The notes: generated from the letters alone by a model not told the origin. Counted from the stretch's first letter, positions 34,978-44,309 are shown. The stretch is DNA of 64,000 nucleotides from Streptomyces sp. SID12501 (GCF_010550245.1 NZ_JAAGLU010000010.1:186001-250000); one strand, 5' to 3'. A program made the numbers and translations.

Positions 34978-35014
34978 AAAGCGGCACCCCGTTCACGGCG
35001 CGGGGTGCCGCTTT
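34978..35014 (+). terminator. Transglycosylase gene terminator
   Basis: AAAGCGGCACCCC (34978-34990) pairs perfectly with GGGGTGCCGCTTT (35002-35014), ending in TTTCGTGTGTG. It is an intrinsic terminator about 25 bp after the stop codon. Confidence 0.92.
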
Positions 35015-35110
35015 CGTGTGTGCGAGCTGTTCTCATCTCGGGCACCCGTTGCTACGGTGCCCCGACCTGACACTCCGTCAGCTGGACGTCGGCAGCCGAG
35101 GAGGCCCCGT

Positions 35111-35245
35111 ATGCGTGCCCTGATCGCCGCCGCGACCGGCCTGGCCCTCGCGTTCGCGCTCGTCCTCACGATCACGGCCCTGGGCTCGCCGGCGGGCACG
35201 ACGTCCCCGAAGCCGCTGCTGACCACGGTCCCGTCACATCCTTAG
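35111..35245 (+). CDS. SPW_0924-like small membrane or secreted protein
   Basis: A 44-aa protein: one hydrophobic helix (LIAAATGLALAFALVLTITAL) and a short tail ending KPLLTTVPSHP. From memory this matches the SPW_0924 family that precedes DUF3068 genes in Streptomyces. ATG 35111 has GAGGAGG 7 nt upstream. The next gene starts 30 bp later, so they form an operon. CTGAC-ACTCC-GTCAG, a possible small operator, lies about 40 bp upstream. Function unknown. Confidence 0.8.
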   Translation: MRALIAAATGLALAFALVLTITALGSPAGTTSPKPLLTTVPSHP

Positions 35246-35275
35246 CCGCCGCACCTCTCCGGGAGGGAGGCCGAG

Positions 35276-36268
35276 ATGCGCCGAAAGTCCGGCCTGATCC
35301 TGCTCGCCCTCGCCGTGTTCTTCGCGGCGCTGTCCCCGCTGCTGCGCTGGTACGCCTTCCCGCGTCTCGCCAAGGTCCCGGCGAACCAGTACACGACCAT
35401 GGTCCTGGAGGCGAAGGACGCGACCCTCCTCGACTACGACTCGATCCAGGCCGTCAAGGTCCCCAAGGTCACCATCGTGCAGACCCTCAAGGGCAACGTC
35501 GAGGCCTCGGAGAAGATCGAGAGGACGGCGGGGCGGGACGTGGTCGTCTGGGACGGCCTCTCCTATGTCCAGGGGCCCGACGGGAAGACGGTCTCGAAGA
35601 TCCCCGAGCGCTACATCTTCGACGCGCACACCCAGGACCCCGTCCACGCCACCGGGGAGATGGTCGACGGCGCCCCGGTGAAACGGGAGGGCATCGAGTT
35701 CAAGTGGCCCTTCCTGGTCGAGAAGCGGGACTACGAGTACTTCGACGCGCAGGCACGGGTGACCGCTCCCATCCACTACAAGGGCACACAGACCTTCCGC
35801 GGCCTGTCGGTCTACTACTTCGAGCAGACCATCCCCTGGACGAAGATTCCCTTCCCCAGGTACATGCCGGTCAAGGGCATCACCGCCGAGGCGGTCGCCG
35901 CGTCCGGTACGACCCGCTGGTACACCACGGTCCGGAAGTTCTGGGTGGAACCGGTCACCGGTGCGCCAGTCCGCGCCGAGGAGATCCACCAGGAGGAACT
36001 GCGCGGAGGCAGGCTCCTGTCGGGGCGCGAGAAGGTGACGGCCTTCTCCGGGCACGTGAAAATGCGCGAGGACTACATCGATTCGACGGTCGCCCTCGTC
36101 AAGTCCCAGCGCGTACTGGTCCTGCTGCTGACGTCGTACCTGCCCTGGGGCTTCCTGACCCTGGGCGTGCTACTGCTGGCCCTCGCCCTCTACCTGGAGG
36201 CCCGCGGACGCAGGCCGGCCGACCCCGCCCCCACACGGACCTCGGCCCCCGAGCCGGTCAACGCCTGA
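35276..36268 (+). CDS. DUF3068 family membrane protein
   Basis: A 330-aa protein with an N-terminal hydrophobic anchor (SGLILLALAVFFAALSPLL) and a C-terminal one (VLVLLLTSYLPWGFLTLGVLL), so about 250 residues lie outside the cell. The outer part is beta-rich, with WDGLSYVQGPDGK and RTFRGLSVYYFEQT typical of DUF3068 (annotated in corynebacteria in the PorA family neighbourhood). Function is unknown. GGGAGGGAGG precedes ATG 35276. It forms an operon with the 44-aa protein, and its last 11 bp overlap the convergent hrpB. Confidence 0.87.
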   Translation: MRRKSGLILLALAVFFAALSPLLRWYAFPRLAKVPANQYTTMVLEAKDATLLDYDSIQAVKVPKVTIVQTLKGNVEASEKIERTAGRDVVVWDGLSYVQGPDGKTVSKIPERYIFDAHTQDPVHATGEMVDGAPVKREGIEFKWPFLVEKRDYEYFDAQARVTAPIHYKGTQTFRGLSVYYFEQTIPWTKIPFPRYMPVKGITAEAVAASGTTRWYTTVRKFWVEPVTGAPVRAEEIHQEELRGGRLLSGREKVTAFSGHVKMREDYIDSTVALVKSQRVLVLLLTSYLPWGFLTLGVLLLALALYLEARGRRPADPAPTRTSAPEPVNA

Positions 36269-38783
36269 GCCGCGCGTTCGTGTGCCGCGTCGGCTCGGCG
36301 GTCGCCGGGTCCTCGGGCCACGGATGCTTCGGATACCGGCCGCGCAACTCGGCGCGTACGCCCTTGTAGCCGTCCTTCCAGAAGGAGGCGAGGTCGGCGG
36401 TGACGGCGACGGGCCGCCCGGCGGGGGACAACAGATGGACGAGCACCGGCACACCGGCCACGGCGGGCGACTGCCGCAGGCCGAACATCTCCTGCAACTT
36501 CACGGCGAGCACGGGCCGTTCGGGATCGGAGTAGTCGATCCGGATCCTGGAACCGCTCGGCACCGCCAGCCGCTCGGGTGCCAGCTCGTCGAGACGGCCG
36601 GCCTGCCCGGAGGCCCACGGCATGAGCCGGTTGAGTGCCTGCCCCGCCTCGATCCGGCCCAGGTCGGCCCGCCGCCGCGCCCGGCTCAGCTCGGGCTCCA
36701 GCCACTCGTCCACGCGCGCGTGGAGGGCGTCTTCGGAGACGTCCGGCCAGGGAGCACTCAGGTGCAGATGAAGAAACGTGAGCCGCTCCCGCAGCGTCCC
36801 GGCGTCCGCGGACCACCGCAACAGCCCGAACCCCTCCTGCCGCAGCCCCTCAAGAAGGGCATCGCGTACGAGTCCGCGGTCGGGGTCCCGGAGCGGACGC
36901 ACCGCCAGTTCCACCGCCCCGAGCCGCTCGACCCGCCGGGCGACGACGTCCCCGTCGGACCAGCGGACCTCCTCGCCCGTGGCATGCAGGGCACCGGCCG
37001 CCGACCGCGCGGTGTCCTCGTCGACGGTGGCGGCCAGCCGCACACGCGCGTGCCCGGACCCCACCGGCCGGTCCGCCACGGCGACCGCGATCCAGGGCGC
37101 GCCCCGCAGCGCCGACCCGTCACCGGCCTCGGCCCGGGTACCGGACACCATCAGATACGAACCGCCCTGAGCCCTGGCGACCCGCTCGGGAAAGGCGAGC
37201 GCGGCGACGAGCCCGACCGCGCGGTCGTCCCCGGTGACCTGGGCGGAGCCTTTCGCGGGTTCGCGGGACACGGGGTCCGGCGCCGCCGAGCGCAGTCTGC
37301 GAGCCTCCGTCCGCCAACGGGCCGCGTACGCGTCGTTGCCTCGCCGGGCCGTACGCCAGGCCGCCGCGAGATCGTCGCCGTACTCCCGCGGCGGCTCCTC
37401 GCTCAGCAGTGCGACCACCTCGGCGGCCCGGGCCGCGCCCACCTCGGGGGCCGCGTCCAGCAGGGCCCGGGCCAGCCGGGGGTGCAGGCCGAGGCGGGAC
37501 ATACGGGCGCCCCGGTCCGTGGCCCGCCCACCGGCGTCCACCGCGCCGATCGCCGTCAGCACCGCCCGCGCCGCCGCCATCGCACCGCCGGGCGGCGGGT
37601 CCAGCAACGCCAGCCCGGAGGCATCAGGGTCGCCCCAGCAGGCCGCCTGGAGGGCGAACGCCGTCAGGTCGGCCACCTTGATCTCCGGGGACGGAAAACG
37701 CGTCAGGCGGGCGTCCTCGGCCTCCGTCCAGCAGCGGTACACCGCCCCCGGCGCCTCACGCCCGGCCCGCCCCGCCCGCTGCCGCCCGGCCGCCTGCGAG
37801 GCCCGTACCGTCGTCAGCGCGCTCAGCCCGCGCGCGTGGTCCACCCTCGGCTCCCGCGCCAGCCCGGAGTCCACGACCACCCGCACCCCCGGAACGGTCA
37901 GCGACGACTCCGCCACCGACGTCGCCAGCACCACCCGGCGACCCGTCCCGCCCGACAGCACCGCGTCCTGCACCGCCGCAGGCGCCCGCCCGTGCACCTG
38001 GAGCACCTCCACCGTGGGCCCGAGGTCCCGCAACTGGCCCGCCACGCGCGCGATCTCCCCCACGCCGGGCAGGAAACACAGCACGTCCCCCGCCCGCTCG
38101 GCCAGCGCCCGCCGCACCACCGACGCCACATGCGCCAGGAGCGCCGGATCGACGCGCATACCGTGCGGCGGCCGTACCGGACGTCCCGGCGGTGCCCACA
38201 CCACCTCCACCGGATACGACACACCCGCGGCCTCGACCACCGGCGCACCGCCCAGCAGGGCTGCCCAGCCCTCGGCGTCCGTCGTCGCCGACGCCGCCAG
38301 CAGCCGCAGTTCGGGACGCAGCGCCGACCGTACGTCGACCAGGAAAGCCGCCGCGGTGTCCGCGTCCAGGTGCCGTTCGTGGCACTCGTCGAGCACGACC
38401 ACGTCGATGCCCGGCAACTCCTGGTCCCGCTGCAGCCGTTGCAGCAGCACGCCGGTCGTGACGACCTCCACGCGCGTGCGTGGCCCTACGACCCGTTCCC
38501 CGCGCACGGTGTACCCGACGCTCGCGCCGACCTGCTCGCCCAGCAGCCACGCCATCCGCCGCGCCGCCGCCCGCGCGGCGATCCGCCTCGGCTCGGCGAC
38601 CACGACCCGCCGCACCGGCCCGCCGTCCCTCAGCAGCCCCGCCAGCGCCAGCGGCACCAGCGTCGTCTTGCCGGTTCCGGGCGGCGCCACGAGGACGGCG
38701 GTGCCGTGCGCGTCGAGCGCGTCGGTCAGGTCGGGCAGGGCAGCGCGTACGGGCAGGACGTCCAGGGCGTCGTAACGGATCAC
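36258..38783 (-). CDS. hrpB: ATP-dependent helicase HrpB
   Basis: An 841-aa DEAH-box-type RNA helicase of the HrpB branch. Walker A is APPGTGKT near residue 35, motif II is DECHERH, and motifs STTDA-like and QAAGRQRAGRAGR (motif VI) follow; the C-terminal HrpB domain ends RYPKHPWPEDP. GTG 38783 starts VIRYDALDVLPV, which is the family N-terminus. E. coli HrpB has no well-known essential role. It is followed by the convergent DUF3068 gene, and a terminator lies just upstream. Confidence 0.95.
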   Translation of the reverse strand: MIRYDALDVLPVRAALPDLTDALDAHGTAVLVAPPGTGKTTLVPLALAGLLRDGGPVRRVVVAEPRRIAARAAARRMAWLLGEQVGASVGYTVRGERVVGPRTRVEVVTTGVLLQRLQRDQELPGIDVVVLDECHERHLDADTAAAFLVDVRSALRPELRLLAASATTDAEGWAALLGGAPVVEAAGVSYPVEVVWAPPGRPVRPPHGMRVDPALLAHVASVVRRALAERAGDVLCFLPGVGEIARVAGQLRDLGPTVEVLQVHGRAPAAVQDAVLSGGTGRRVVLATSVAESSLTVPGVRVVVDSGLAREPRVDHARGLSALTTVRASQAAGRQRAGRAGREAPGAVYRCWTEAEDARLTRFPSPEIKVADLTAFALQAACWGDPDASGLALLDPPPGGAMAAARAVLTAIGAVDAGGRATDRGARMSRLGLHPRLARALLDAAPEVGAARAAEVVALLSEEPPREYGDDLAAAWRTARRGNDAYAARWRTEARRLRSAAPDPVSREPAKGSAQVTGDDRAVGLVAALAFPERVARAQGGSYLMVSGTRAEAGDGSALRGAPWIAVAVADRPVGSGHARVRLAATVDEDTARSAAGALHATGEEVRWSDGDVVARRVERLGAVELAVRPLRDPDRGLVRDALLEGLRQEGFGLLRWSADAGTLRERLTFLHLHLSAPWPDVSEDALHARVDEWLEPELSRARRRADLGRIEAGQALNRLMPWASGQAGRLDELAPERLAVPSGSRIRIDYSDPERPVLAVKLQEMFGLRQSPAVAGVPVLVHLLSPAGRPVAVTADLASFWKDGYKGVRAELRGRYPKHPWPEDPATAEPTRHTNARLRR

Positions 38784-38806
38784 GCCCCCAGTGTCGTACG
38801 TCCATG

Positions 38807-38842
38807 GAAAACGCCCCCCACGCGTGCGTGGAGGGCGTTTTC
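38807..38842 (-). terminator. Methyltransferase gene terminator
   Basis: The 17-nt arms 38807-38823 and 38826-38842 pair with a single mismatch around a 2-nt loop, beginning GAAAACGCCC. Read on the minus strand, it ends in TTTTC. It lies 24 bp after the methyltransferase stop and insulates hrpB. Confidence 0.92.
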
Positions 38843-38865
38843 GAAGCCGACTGCTCGGGCCTGCC

Positions 38866-39678
38866 TCAGGCGCGCTCGCAGACGAAGATCGCCGTCCCGG
38901 GGATGAGGTTGCCGCGCAGCGGGGACCAGCCGCCCCACTCGGACGTGTTCCAGGCCGGCCACTCCGGCTCGACCAGGTCCACCAGGCGGAAGCCGCCCGC
39001 CACCACGTCCCGGACGCGGTCGCCGACCGTCCTGTGGTGCTCGACGTACACCGCGTTGCCGTCGTCGTCCTGCTCGACGTACGGGGTGCGGTCGAAGTAC
39101 GAACCCGAGACGGACAGACCCTCGGGGCCGGGCTCGTCGGGGAACGCCCAACGGACCGGGTGCGTCACCGAGAAGACGAAGCGCCCGCCCGGGCGCAGCA
39201 CCCGGCGCACCTCACGCAGCACCAGCACCGGATCGGCGACGAACGGCATCGCCCCGTACGCCGAGCACACCAGGTCGAACGAGCCGTCCGCGAAGGGCAG
39301 GGCGCTCGCGTCCGCCTCCACGAGAGGGACCCCGCCGCCGATCCGCAGGGCGTGCTGGAGCTGACGGTGAGAGAGATCCAGGGCCACCGGACGGGCGCCC
39401 TGGGCTGCCAGCCAGCGCGAGCACTGGGCCGCGCCGGCGCCGATCTCCAGGACGTCCTTGCCCTTGAGGTCCTCGGCCGGGCCCAGCAGCTCCGCCTCCA
39501 CCTCGTCGAGGCCCTCGGGACACCAGACGAAACGGTCGTCGCCGAGGAAGGTGCCGTGCTCGTTCTGGTAGTCGTCCGCGTTCCGGTCCCACCAGCCCCG
39601 GTTGGCCCGGGAGCTCTCCGTGACTCCGGCGGCGCGCCGGGTGGCGTCCGGCTCGGACGATTCGGGCTCTTGGATGAT
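38866..39678 (-). CDS. SAM-dependent methyltransferase without a standard start codon
   Basis: A class I methyltransferase (UbiE/COQ5-like). VLEIGAGAAQCSRWLAAQG is motif I, VALDLS motif II, FDLVCSAYGAMPFV motif IV and RVLRPGGRFVFSVTHP motif V. The first standard start in frame, GTG 39501, falls after ample well-formed upstream coding (RANRGWWDRNADDYQNEHG and FLGDDRFVWCPEGLDEV), which is the expected cap of this family. Upstream, GGGAG lies 3 nt before two ATC codons at 39678 and 39675; no ATG, GTG, TTG or CTG occurs in frame up to about 39840. It either starts at ATC or is a mutated ATG. Substrate unknown. Confidence 0.85.
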   Translation of the reverse strand: MIQEPESSEPDATRRAAGVTESSRANRGWWDRNADDYQNEHGTFLGDDRFVWCPEGLDEVEAELLGPAEDLKGKDVLEIGAGAAQCSRWLAAQGARPVALDLSHRQLQHALRIGGGVPLVEADASALPFADGSFDLVCSAYGAMPFVADPVLVLREVRRVLRPGGRFVFSVTHPVRWAFPDEPGPEGLSVSGSYFDRTPYVEQDDDGNAVYVEHHRTVGDRVRDVVAGGFRLVDLVEPEWPAWNTSEWGGWSPLRGNLIPGTAIFVCERA

Positions 39679-39825
39679 CGGCTCCCTCGTATTAGTGTGC
39701 GGGCTCTTCCGCCGGACCTGCCGCGGCGGTGTCGCGAATGAGGCGTCACCGCGCCCGCGTGGCCTCCTGGGACACGTCTTGTGCCGGGTATGCGGCGATC
39801 CGCCCCGGGTGTGCGCCTTCGCGCA

Positions 39826-39854
39826 TTGACCCTGCTCGGCTGCCCCCGTATGCT
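39826..39854 (+). promoter_or_regulatory. rpsA promoter
   Basis: TTGACC (39826-39831) and TATGCT (39849-39854) are exactly 17 bp apart, a near-consensus vegetative sigma factor (HrdB) promoter. The transcript would begin near 39861, about 200 nt before rpsA. Confidence 0.85.
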
Positions 39855-40060
39855 ACAAGTTGCGCTGCGGGCCTGCGCACCTCAGACATAGCAGGCTGCG
39901 CTCGCATCTGTATGTAAGTCCCCTCGGTTGTCGAGGCGCCACCGGATCTTTCGGTCCTGATGTGGCGCTTCCTCGGCTGTCCGGCCTTCTGCAGAGCGAA
40001 ACGGGCTCCCGGCGTGAGCAGTACCTACGACTCTCTGTCCGTACCGGAGCCCTTTCCCAC
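39855..40060 (+). other. Structured 5' leader of rpsA
   Basis: About 200 untranslated nucleotides lie between the promoter and rpsA. They fold at least two hairpins: CCTCG/CGAGG (39922-39936) and GCGCCAC/GTGGCGC (39936-39968). An autoregulatory S1-binding leader is possible. No gene was seen here. Confidence 0.5.
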
Positions 40061-41572
40061 ATGACGAGCATCACCGAGATCACCGCCACCACTCCGCAGG
40101 TTGCGGTCAACGACATCGGTGACGAGGAAGCATTCCTCGCCGCTATCGACGAGACGATCAAGTACTTCAACGATGGCGACATCGTCGAGGGCGTCATCGT
40201 CAAGGTTGACCGGGACGAGGTTCTCCTCGACATCGGTTACAAGACCGAAGGTGTCATCCCGAGCCGTGAGCTCTCGATCAAGCACGACGTCGACCCGAAC
40301 GAGGTCGTCAAGGTCGGCGACGAGATCGAAGCCCTTGTTCTCCAGAAGGAGGACAAAGAAGGCCGCCTGATCCTCTCGAAGAAGCGCGCCCAGTACGAAC
40401 GTGCCTGGGGCACCATCGAGAAGATCAAGGAAGAGGACGGCATCGTCACCGGTACCGTCATCGAGGTCGTCAAGGGTGGTCTCATCCTCGACATCGGCCT
40501 CCGTGGCTTCCTGCCGGCGTCCCTCGTCGAGATGCGTCGAGTCCGCGACCTCCAGCCCTACGTGGGCAAGGAGCTCGAGGCGAAGATCATCGAGCTGGAC
40601 AAGAACCGCAACAACGTGGTCCTGTCCCGCCGCGCCTGGCTCGAGCAGACCCAGTCCGAGGTGCGTCAGACGTTCCTCACGACCCTGCAGAAGGGTCAGG
40701 TCCGTTCCGGCGTCGTCTCCTCGATCGTCAACTTCGGTGCCTTCGTGGACCTGGGTGGCGTCGACGGTCTCGTGCACGTCTCCGAGCTCTCCTGGAAGCA
40801 CATCGACCACCCCTCCGAGGTTGTCGAGGTCGGCCAGGAAGTCACCGTCGAGGTCCTCGACGTCGACATGGACCGCGAGCGTGTCTCCCTGTCGCTGAAG
40901 GCGACGCAGGAAGACCCGTGGCAGCAGTTCGCCCGGACGCACCAGATCGGTCAGGTCGTCCCGGGTAAGGTCACGAAGCTCGTCCCGTTCGGTGCGTTCG
41001 TCCGCGTGGACGAGGGCATCGAGGGTCTGGTCCACATCTCCGAGCTGGCCGAGCGCCACGTGGAGATCCCGGAGCAGGTCGTCCAGGTCAACGACGAGAT
41101 CTTCGTCAAGGTCATCGACATCGACCTTGAGCGTCGTCGCATCAGCCTCTCGCTGAAGCAGGCCAACGAGTCCTTCGGTTCCGACCCGGCCTCGGTCGAG
41201 TTCGACCCGACGCTGTACGGCATGGCCGCGTCGTACGACGACCAGGGCAACTACATCTACCCCGAGGGCTTCGACCCCGAGACCAACGACTGGCTCGAGG
41301 GCTTCGAATCCCAGCGCGAGGTGTGGGAGAACCAGTACGCCGAGGCGCAGCAGCGCTTCGAGCAGCACCAGGCTCAGGTCATCAAGTCCCGCGAGGCCGA
41401 CGCTCAGGCGGAGGCCGAGGGCACCAGCACGACGAGTGCGGCTCCGGCCGCCTCCGGTGGTGGCGGCGGCGGAGGCTCGTACTCCTCGGAGTCGGACGAC
41501 ACGTCCGGCGCCCTGGCGTCGGACGAGGCCCTTGCGGCGCTCCGCGAGAAGCTGGCCGGTGGCCAGAGCTGA
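40061..41572 (+). CDS. rpsA: 30S ribosomal protein S1
   Basis: A 503-aa ribosomal protein with four S1 (OB-fold) repeats, the actinobacterial arrangement, beginning near residues 35, 120, 205 and 290; examples are VEGVIVKVDRDEVLLDIGYK and RSGVVSSIVNFGAFVDLGG. The C-terminus is an acidic Glu/Ala-rich tail with a Gly run, unlike E. coli S1 with six domains. It brings mRNA to the ribosome. ATG 40061 has GGAG 12 nt upstream, an unusual spacing. Strong promoter, long leader and a 13-bp terminator make it monocistronic. Confidence 0.98.
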   Translation: MTSITEITATTPQVAVNDIGDEEAFLAAIDETIKYFNDGDIVEGVIVKVDRDEVLLDIGYKTEGVIPSRELSIKHDVDPNEVVKVGDEIEALVLQKEDKEGRLILSKKRAQYERAWGTIEKIKEEDGIVTGTVIEVVKGGLILDIGLRGFLPASLVEMRRVRDLQPYVGKELEAKIIELDKNRNNVVLSRRAWLEQTQSEVRQTFLTTLQKGQVRSGVVSSIVNFGAFVDLGGVDGLVHVSELSWKHIDHPSEVVEVGQEVTVEVLDVDMDRERVSLSLKATQEDPWQQFARTHQIGQVVPGKVTKLVPFGAFVRVDEGIEGLVHISELAERHVEIPEQVVQVNDEIFVKVIDIDLERRRISLSLKQANESFGSDPASVEFDPTLYGMAASYDDQGNYIYPEGFDPETNDWLEGFESQREVWENQYAEAQQRFEQHQAQVIKSREADAQAEAEGTSTTSAAPAASGGGGGGGSYSSESDDTSGALASDEALAALREKLAGGQS

Positions 41573-41601
41573 TCGCTGCCGCTGAGGCTTAGCAGCTGAC
41601 T

Positions 41602-41633
41602 GAGGGCCCGCACCTTTCGAGGTGCGGGCCCTC
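41602..41633 (+). terminator. rpsA terminator
   Basis: GAGGGCCCGCACC (41602-41614) pairs perfectly with GGTGCGGGCCCTC (41621-41633) around TTTCGA, 30 bp after the stop codon. Confidence 0.9.
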
Positions 41634-41929
41634 GGTGTTGTGTGCTGACGGTCGCCGTCCGACGGGGTTGCCGTCGGCGTTCCGCGGAAACGTATGGGAC
41701 GCAGCGGTAACTGACGTGCCGTAACCGGCCCTTGGGAGGCTTCCCCGGCAACGAGCCCACCGGGCGGGTGCACTTCGCCGATGCCCGGCCCGGTCGCGCG
41801 CGTGCCGTCCCGCCCGGGGCTGTGCACGCGCCACAGGCGGGTAAGTCGTACCTGTGAGCGAGGGCCGGGCGGGAATGCACGCGCTCCGCGCCACGTTGTG
41901 CAGTACGAACACGAGGAGGAGCGGTCACT
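41634..41929. other. Intergenic region after the rpsA terminator
   Basis: About 296 bases carry no recognisable gene or RNA. It should hold the promoter of the PAC2 gene, but no consensus promoter was seen. Confidence 0.5.
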
Positions 41930-42868
41930 GTGCTTGATCCGCAGGGTTTGTACGCATGGGAGCCGAAAGGCCTGGCCGTTGTCGACATGGCGCTGGCGCA
42001 GGAGTCGGCCGGTCTTGTCATGCTCTACCACTTCGACGGATACATCGACGCGGGTGAGACCGGCGACCAGATCGTCGACCGGCTGCTCGACACGCTGCCC
42101 CATCAAGTCGTGGCCCACTTCGACCACGACCGGCTCGTGGACTACCGGGCGCGCCGCCCGCTGCTGACGTTCAAGCGCGACCGCTGGACCGACTACGAGG
42201 TGCCCACGCTCGATGTGCGGCTCGTCCAGGACGCCACCGGAGCGCCCTTCCTGCTGCTGTCCGGACCCGAGCCGGACGTCGAGTGGGAGCGCTTCGCCGC
42301 GGCTGTCCAGCAGATCATCGAGCGCCTCGGTGTACGCCTGTCCGTGAACTTCCACGGCATCCCGATGGGCGTCCCGCACACGCGTCCCGTGGGGCTCACC
42401 CCGCACGGCAACCGCAACGAACTGGTGCCGGGCCACCGCAGCCCCTTCGAGGAGGCGCAGGTCCCCGGCAGCGCCGAGTCGCTCGTCGAGTACCGCCTCA
42501 TGGAGGCCGGCCACGACGTCCTGGGCGTCGCCGCGCACGTCCCGCACTACATCGCCCGCTCTCCGTACCCGGACGCCGCCCTGACCGTCCTGGAGGCCAT
42601 CACGGGGGCCACCGGCCTGGTCCTGCCCGGCATCGCGCACGCGCTGCGCACGGACGCCCACCGCACCCAGACGGAGATCGACCGCCAGATCCAGGAGGGC
42701 GACGAGGACCTCGTGGCCCTGGTCCAGGGTCTTGAACACCAGTACGACGCGGCTGCGGGCGCCGAGAGCCGGGGCAACATGCTCGCGGAACCGGTCGACA
42801 TCCCGTCCGCCGACGAGATCGGCCTGGAGTTCGAGAAGTTCCTCGCGGAGCGGGAGGGCGAGGGCTGA
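41930..42868 (+). CDS. PAC2 family protein
   Basis: A 312-aa protein of the PAC2 (proteasome assembly chaperone 2) superfamily. An N-terminal [17 protein letters not shown] is the PAC2 nucleoside-phosphorylase-like beginning, and [25 protein letters not shown] and [12 protein letters not shown] are conserved in actinobacterial members. Actinobacteria have 20S proteasomes, so a role in protein turnover is possible but unproven. GTG 41930 has GAGGAG about 11 nt upstream. It is followed by coaE in the same direction, which probably has its own promoter. Confidence 0.9.
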   Translation: MLDPQGLYAWEPKGLAVVDMALAQESAGLVMLYHFDGYIDAGETGDQIVDRLLDTLPHQVVAHFDHDRLVDYRARRPLLTFKRDRWTDYEVPTLDVRLVQDATGAPFLLLSGPEPDVEWERFAAAVQQIIERLGVRLSVNFHGIPMGVPHTRPVGLTPHGNRNELVPGHRSPFEEAQVPGSAESLVEYRLMEAGHDVLGVAAHVPHYIARSPYPDAALTVLEAITGATGLVLPGIAHALRTDAHRTQTEIDRQIQEGDEDLVALVQGLEHQYDAAAGAESRGNMLAEPVDIPSADEIGLEFEKFLAEREGEG

Positions 42869-42904
42869 GCCCCCGGGGGCCGAGCCCGCGCGGGCGTTCT
42901 GTCG

Positions 42905-42933
42905 GTGACGCTGTCAGTGGCAGGCCCTAAGCT
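42905..42933 (+). promoter_or_regulatory. Candidate coaE promoter, leaderless
   Basis: GTGACG (42905-42910) and TAAGCT (42928-42933) are 17 bp apart. The -10 ends 7 nt before ATG 42941, which predicts a leaderless mRNA; no SD is visible before coaE. Confidence 0.5.
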
Positions 42934-42940
42934 GCCGGGC

Positions 42941-43549
42941 ATGCTGACAGTGGGCCTGACCGGCGGCATCGGGGCCGGCAAGAGCGAGGTGTCGCGGCTG
43001 CTCGTCGCGCGGGGCGCCGTCCTGATCGACGCGGACCGCATCGCGCGCGAGGTGGTCGCACCGGGGACCGAGGGTCTGGCGGCGGTCGTCGATGCCTTCG
43101 GTACGGAGGTGCTAGCCGAGGACGGTGGCCTGGACCGGCCCAAGCTGGGCTCGATCGTCTTCGCCGATCCGGAGAAGCTCGCCGTGCTCAACTCGATCGT
43201 GCATCCCCTGGTGGGCATCCGCTCCCGCGCTCTCGAAGCCGCCGCAGCGGATGACGCCGTCGTGATCCACGATGTACCACTGCTCGCGGAGAACGGCCTC
43301 AAGTCCCTGTACGACCTCGTGATCGTCGTCGACGCGAGCCCCGAGACCCAGCTCGACCGGCTGGTCCGGCTGCGCGGCATGACGGAACACGACGCACGCG
43401 CGCGTATGGCCGCCCAGGCCACCCGCGAGAAGCGCCTGGAGATCGCGGACGTCGTCATCGACAACGACGTCCCCCTGGAGGAGCTGGAACAGCGCGTAAC
43501 GGATGTATGGGCGGATCTCGCACGCAGAGCGCGGGCGGCGCGGGAATAG
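42941..43549 (+). CDS. coaE: Dephospho-CoA kinase
   Basis: A 202-aa P-loop kinase that phosphorylates dephospho-CoA at the 3' ribose hydroxyl, the last step of CoA synthesis. Walker A is GGIGAGKS near residue 8, then [20 protein letters not shown] and the LID region [20 protein letters not shown], with DNDV near the end. Length matches stand-alone CoaE. Translation is probably leaderless. The downstream TPR gene follows by 50 bp with its own SD and may be cotranscribed. Confidence 0.96.
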   Translation: MLTVGLTGGIGAGKSEVSRLLVARGAVLIDADRIAREVVAPGTEGLAAVVDAFGTEVLAEDGGLDRPKLGSIVFADPEKLAVLNSIVHPLVGIRSRALEAAAADDAVVIHDVPLLAENGLKSLYDLVIVVDASPETQLDRLVRLRGMTEHDARARMAAQATREKRLEIADVVIDNDVPLEELEQRVTDVWADLARRARAARE

Positions 43550-43599
43550 CGCCGCCGTGGCCGGGCGTTGAACCGCCCCAGTGAGGGAAGGACTCAGCC

Positions 43600-43989
43600 G
43601 TGCCCGAGACCAGCGGATGGACCGGACGTACTCCGGAGACGCATGTCATCGACTTCCGCGCGGCCGAGCGACTGCTCGCCGCGCGTGATCCCCGTGGCGC
43701 GGTGAAACTGCTCGATCCTGTGATCGCCGCGCACCCCGAGAACACGGCCGCCCGACTGCTGCGCGCGCGTGCCTTCTTCGCCGCCGCTCAACTGCGCCCC
43801 GCCGAGCTGGAGTTCACGATCGTCCTGGAGCGCGAGCCGGACAACGCGTTCGCGCACTACGCGCTCGCCCGCACCTACGAACGCCAGCGGCGCCCCGAGC
43901 AGGCCAAGCGCCACTTCCGGCTGGCGGCGGCGCTCGACCCGAACCCGCGCTATCTGGAAGCGGCGCGCTTCGACGACTCGCAGGCCTGA
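43600..43989 (+). CDS. Tetratricopeptide-repeat protein
   Basis: A 129-aa protein with about two and a half TPR units (ARDPRGAVKLLDPVIAAHPENTAA, then LRPAELEFTIVLEREPDNAFAHYALA, then RPEQAKRHFRLAAALDPN), a helical superhelix for protein binding. No signal peptide. GTG 43600 has GGAAGGA 8 nt upstream. It lies 50 bp after coaE. The partner is unknown. Confidence 0.88.
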   Translation: MPETSGWTGRTPETHVIDFRAAERLLAARDPRGAVKLLDPVIAAHPENTAARLLRARAFFAAAQLRPAELEFTIVLEREPDNAFAHYALARTYERQRRPEQAKRHFRLAAALDPNPRYLEAARFDDSQA

Positions 43990-44042
43990 GCGTTCGGCAG
44001 CGGCAGGCTCGACTCCTACGGGTCCACACGCGCGCGTGGTGT

Positions 44043-44309
44043 TCACGGGCCGCGCTGTTCCGGCGGCCGGTACGGCGGGATGCCGGGGCCCGGCTGATAG
44101 TGAGGGCCCTGTCGGATGTGCCGGAGGATCATGGTCAGGTCGACCGTGACGACCAGCCACAGGACACCGCAGGCAGCCGCCCACCAGGGGCGGCCGGCGA
44201 GTGCGAACGCGGCCGTCCCGGCGACCGCCCAGACCAGCCCCCACACGCTCAGCCACAGACGAGCCCGCAGGGCACTGCGCGCTGTCATCGGTTCACTGCC
44301 CGTACGCAT
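44043..44309 (-). CDS. DUF6343-like small membrane protein
   Basis: An 88-aa protein with two hydrophobic segments (LWLSVWGLVWAVAGTAAFAL and AAACGVLWLVVTVDLTMIL) and a Pro-rich end HIRQGPHYQPGPGIPPY, which I associate with the DUF6343 family. ATG 44309 (MRTGSEP) is chosen; AGGAG lies 11 nt upstream, and a TTG at 44333 is the alternative. It is convergent with the TPR gene and divergent from the next. Confidence 0.75.
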   Translation of the reverse strand: MRTGSEPMTARSALRARLWLSVWGLVWAVAGTAAFALAGRPWWAAACGVLWLVVTVDLTMILRHIRQGPHYQPGPGIPPYRPPEQRGP

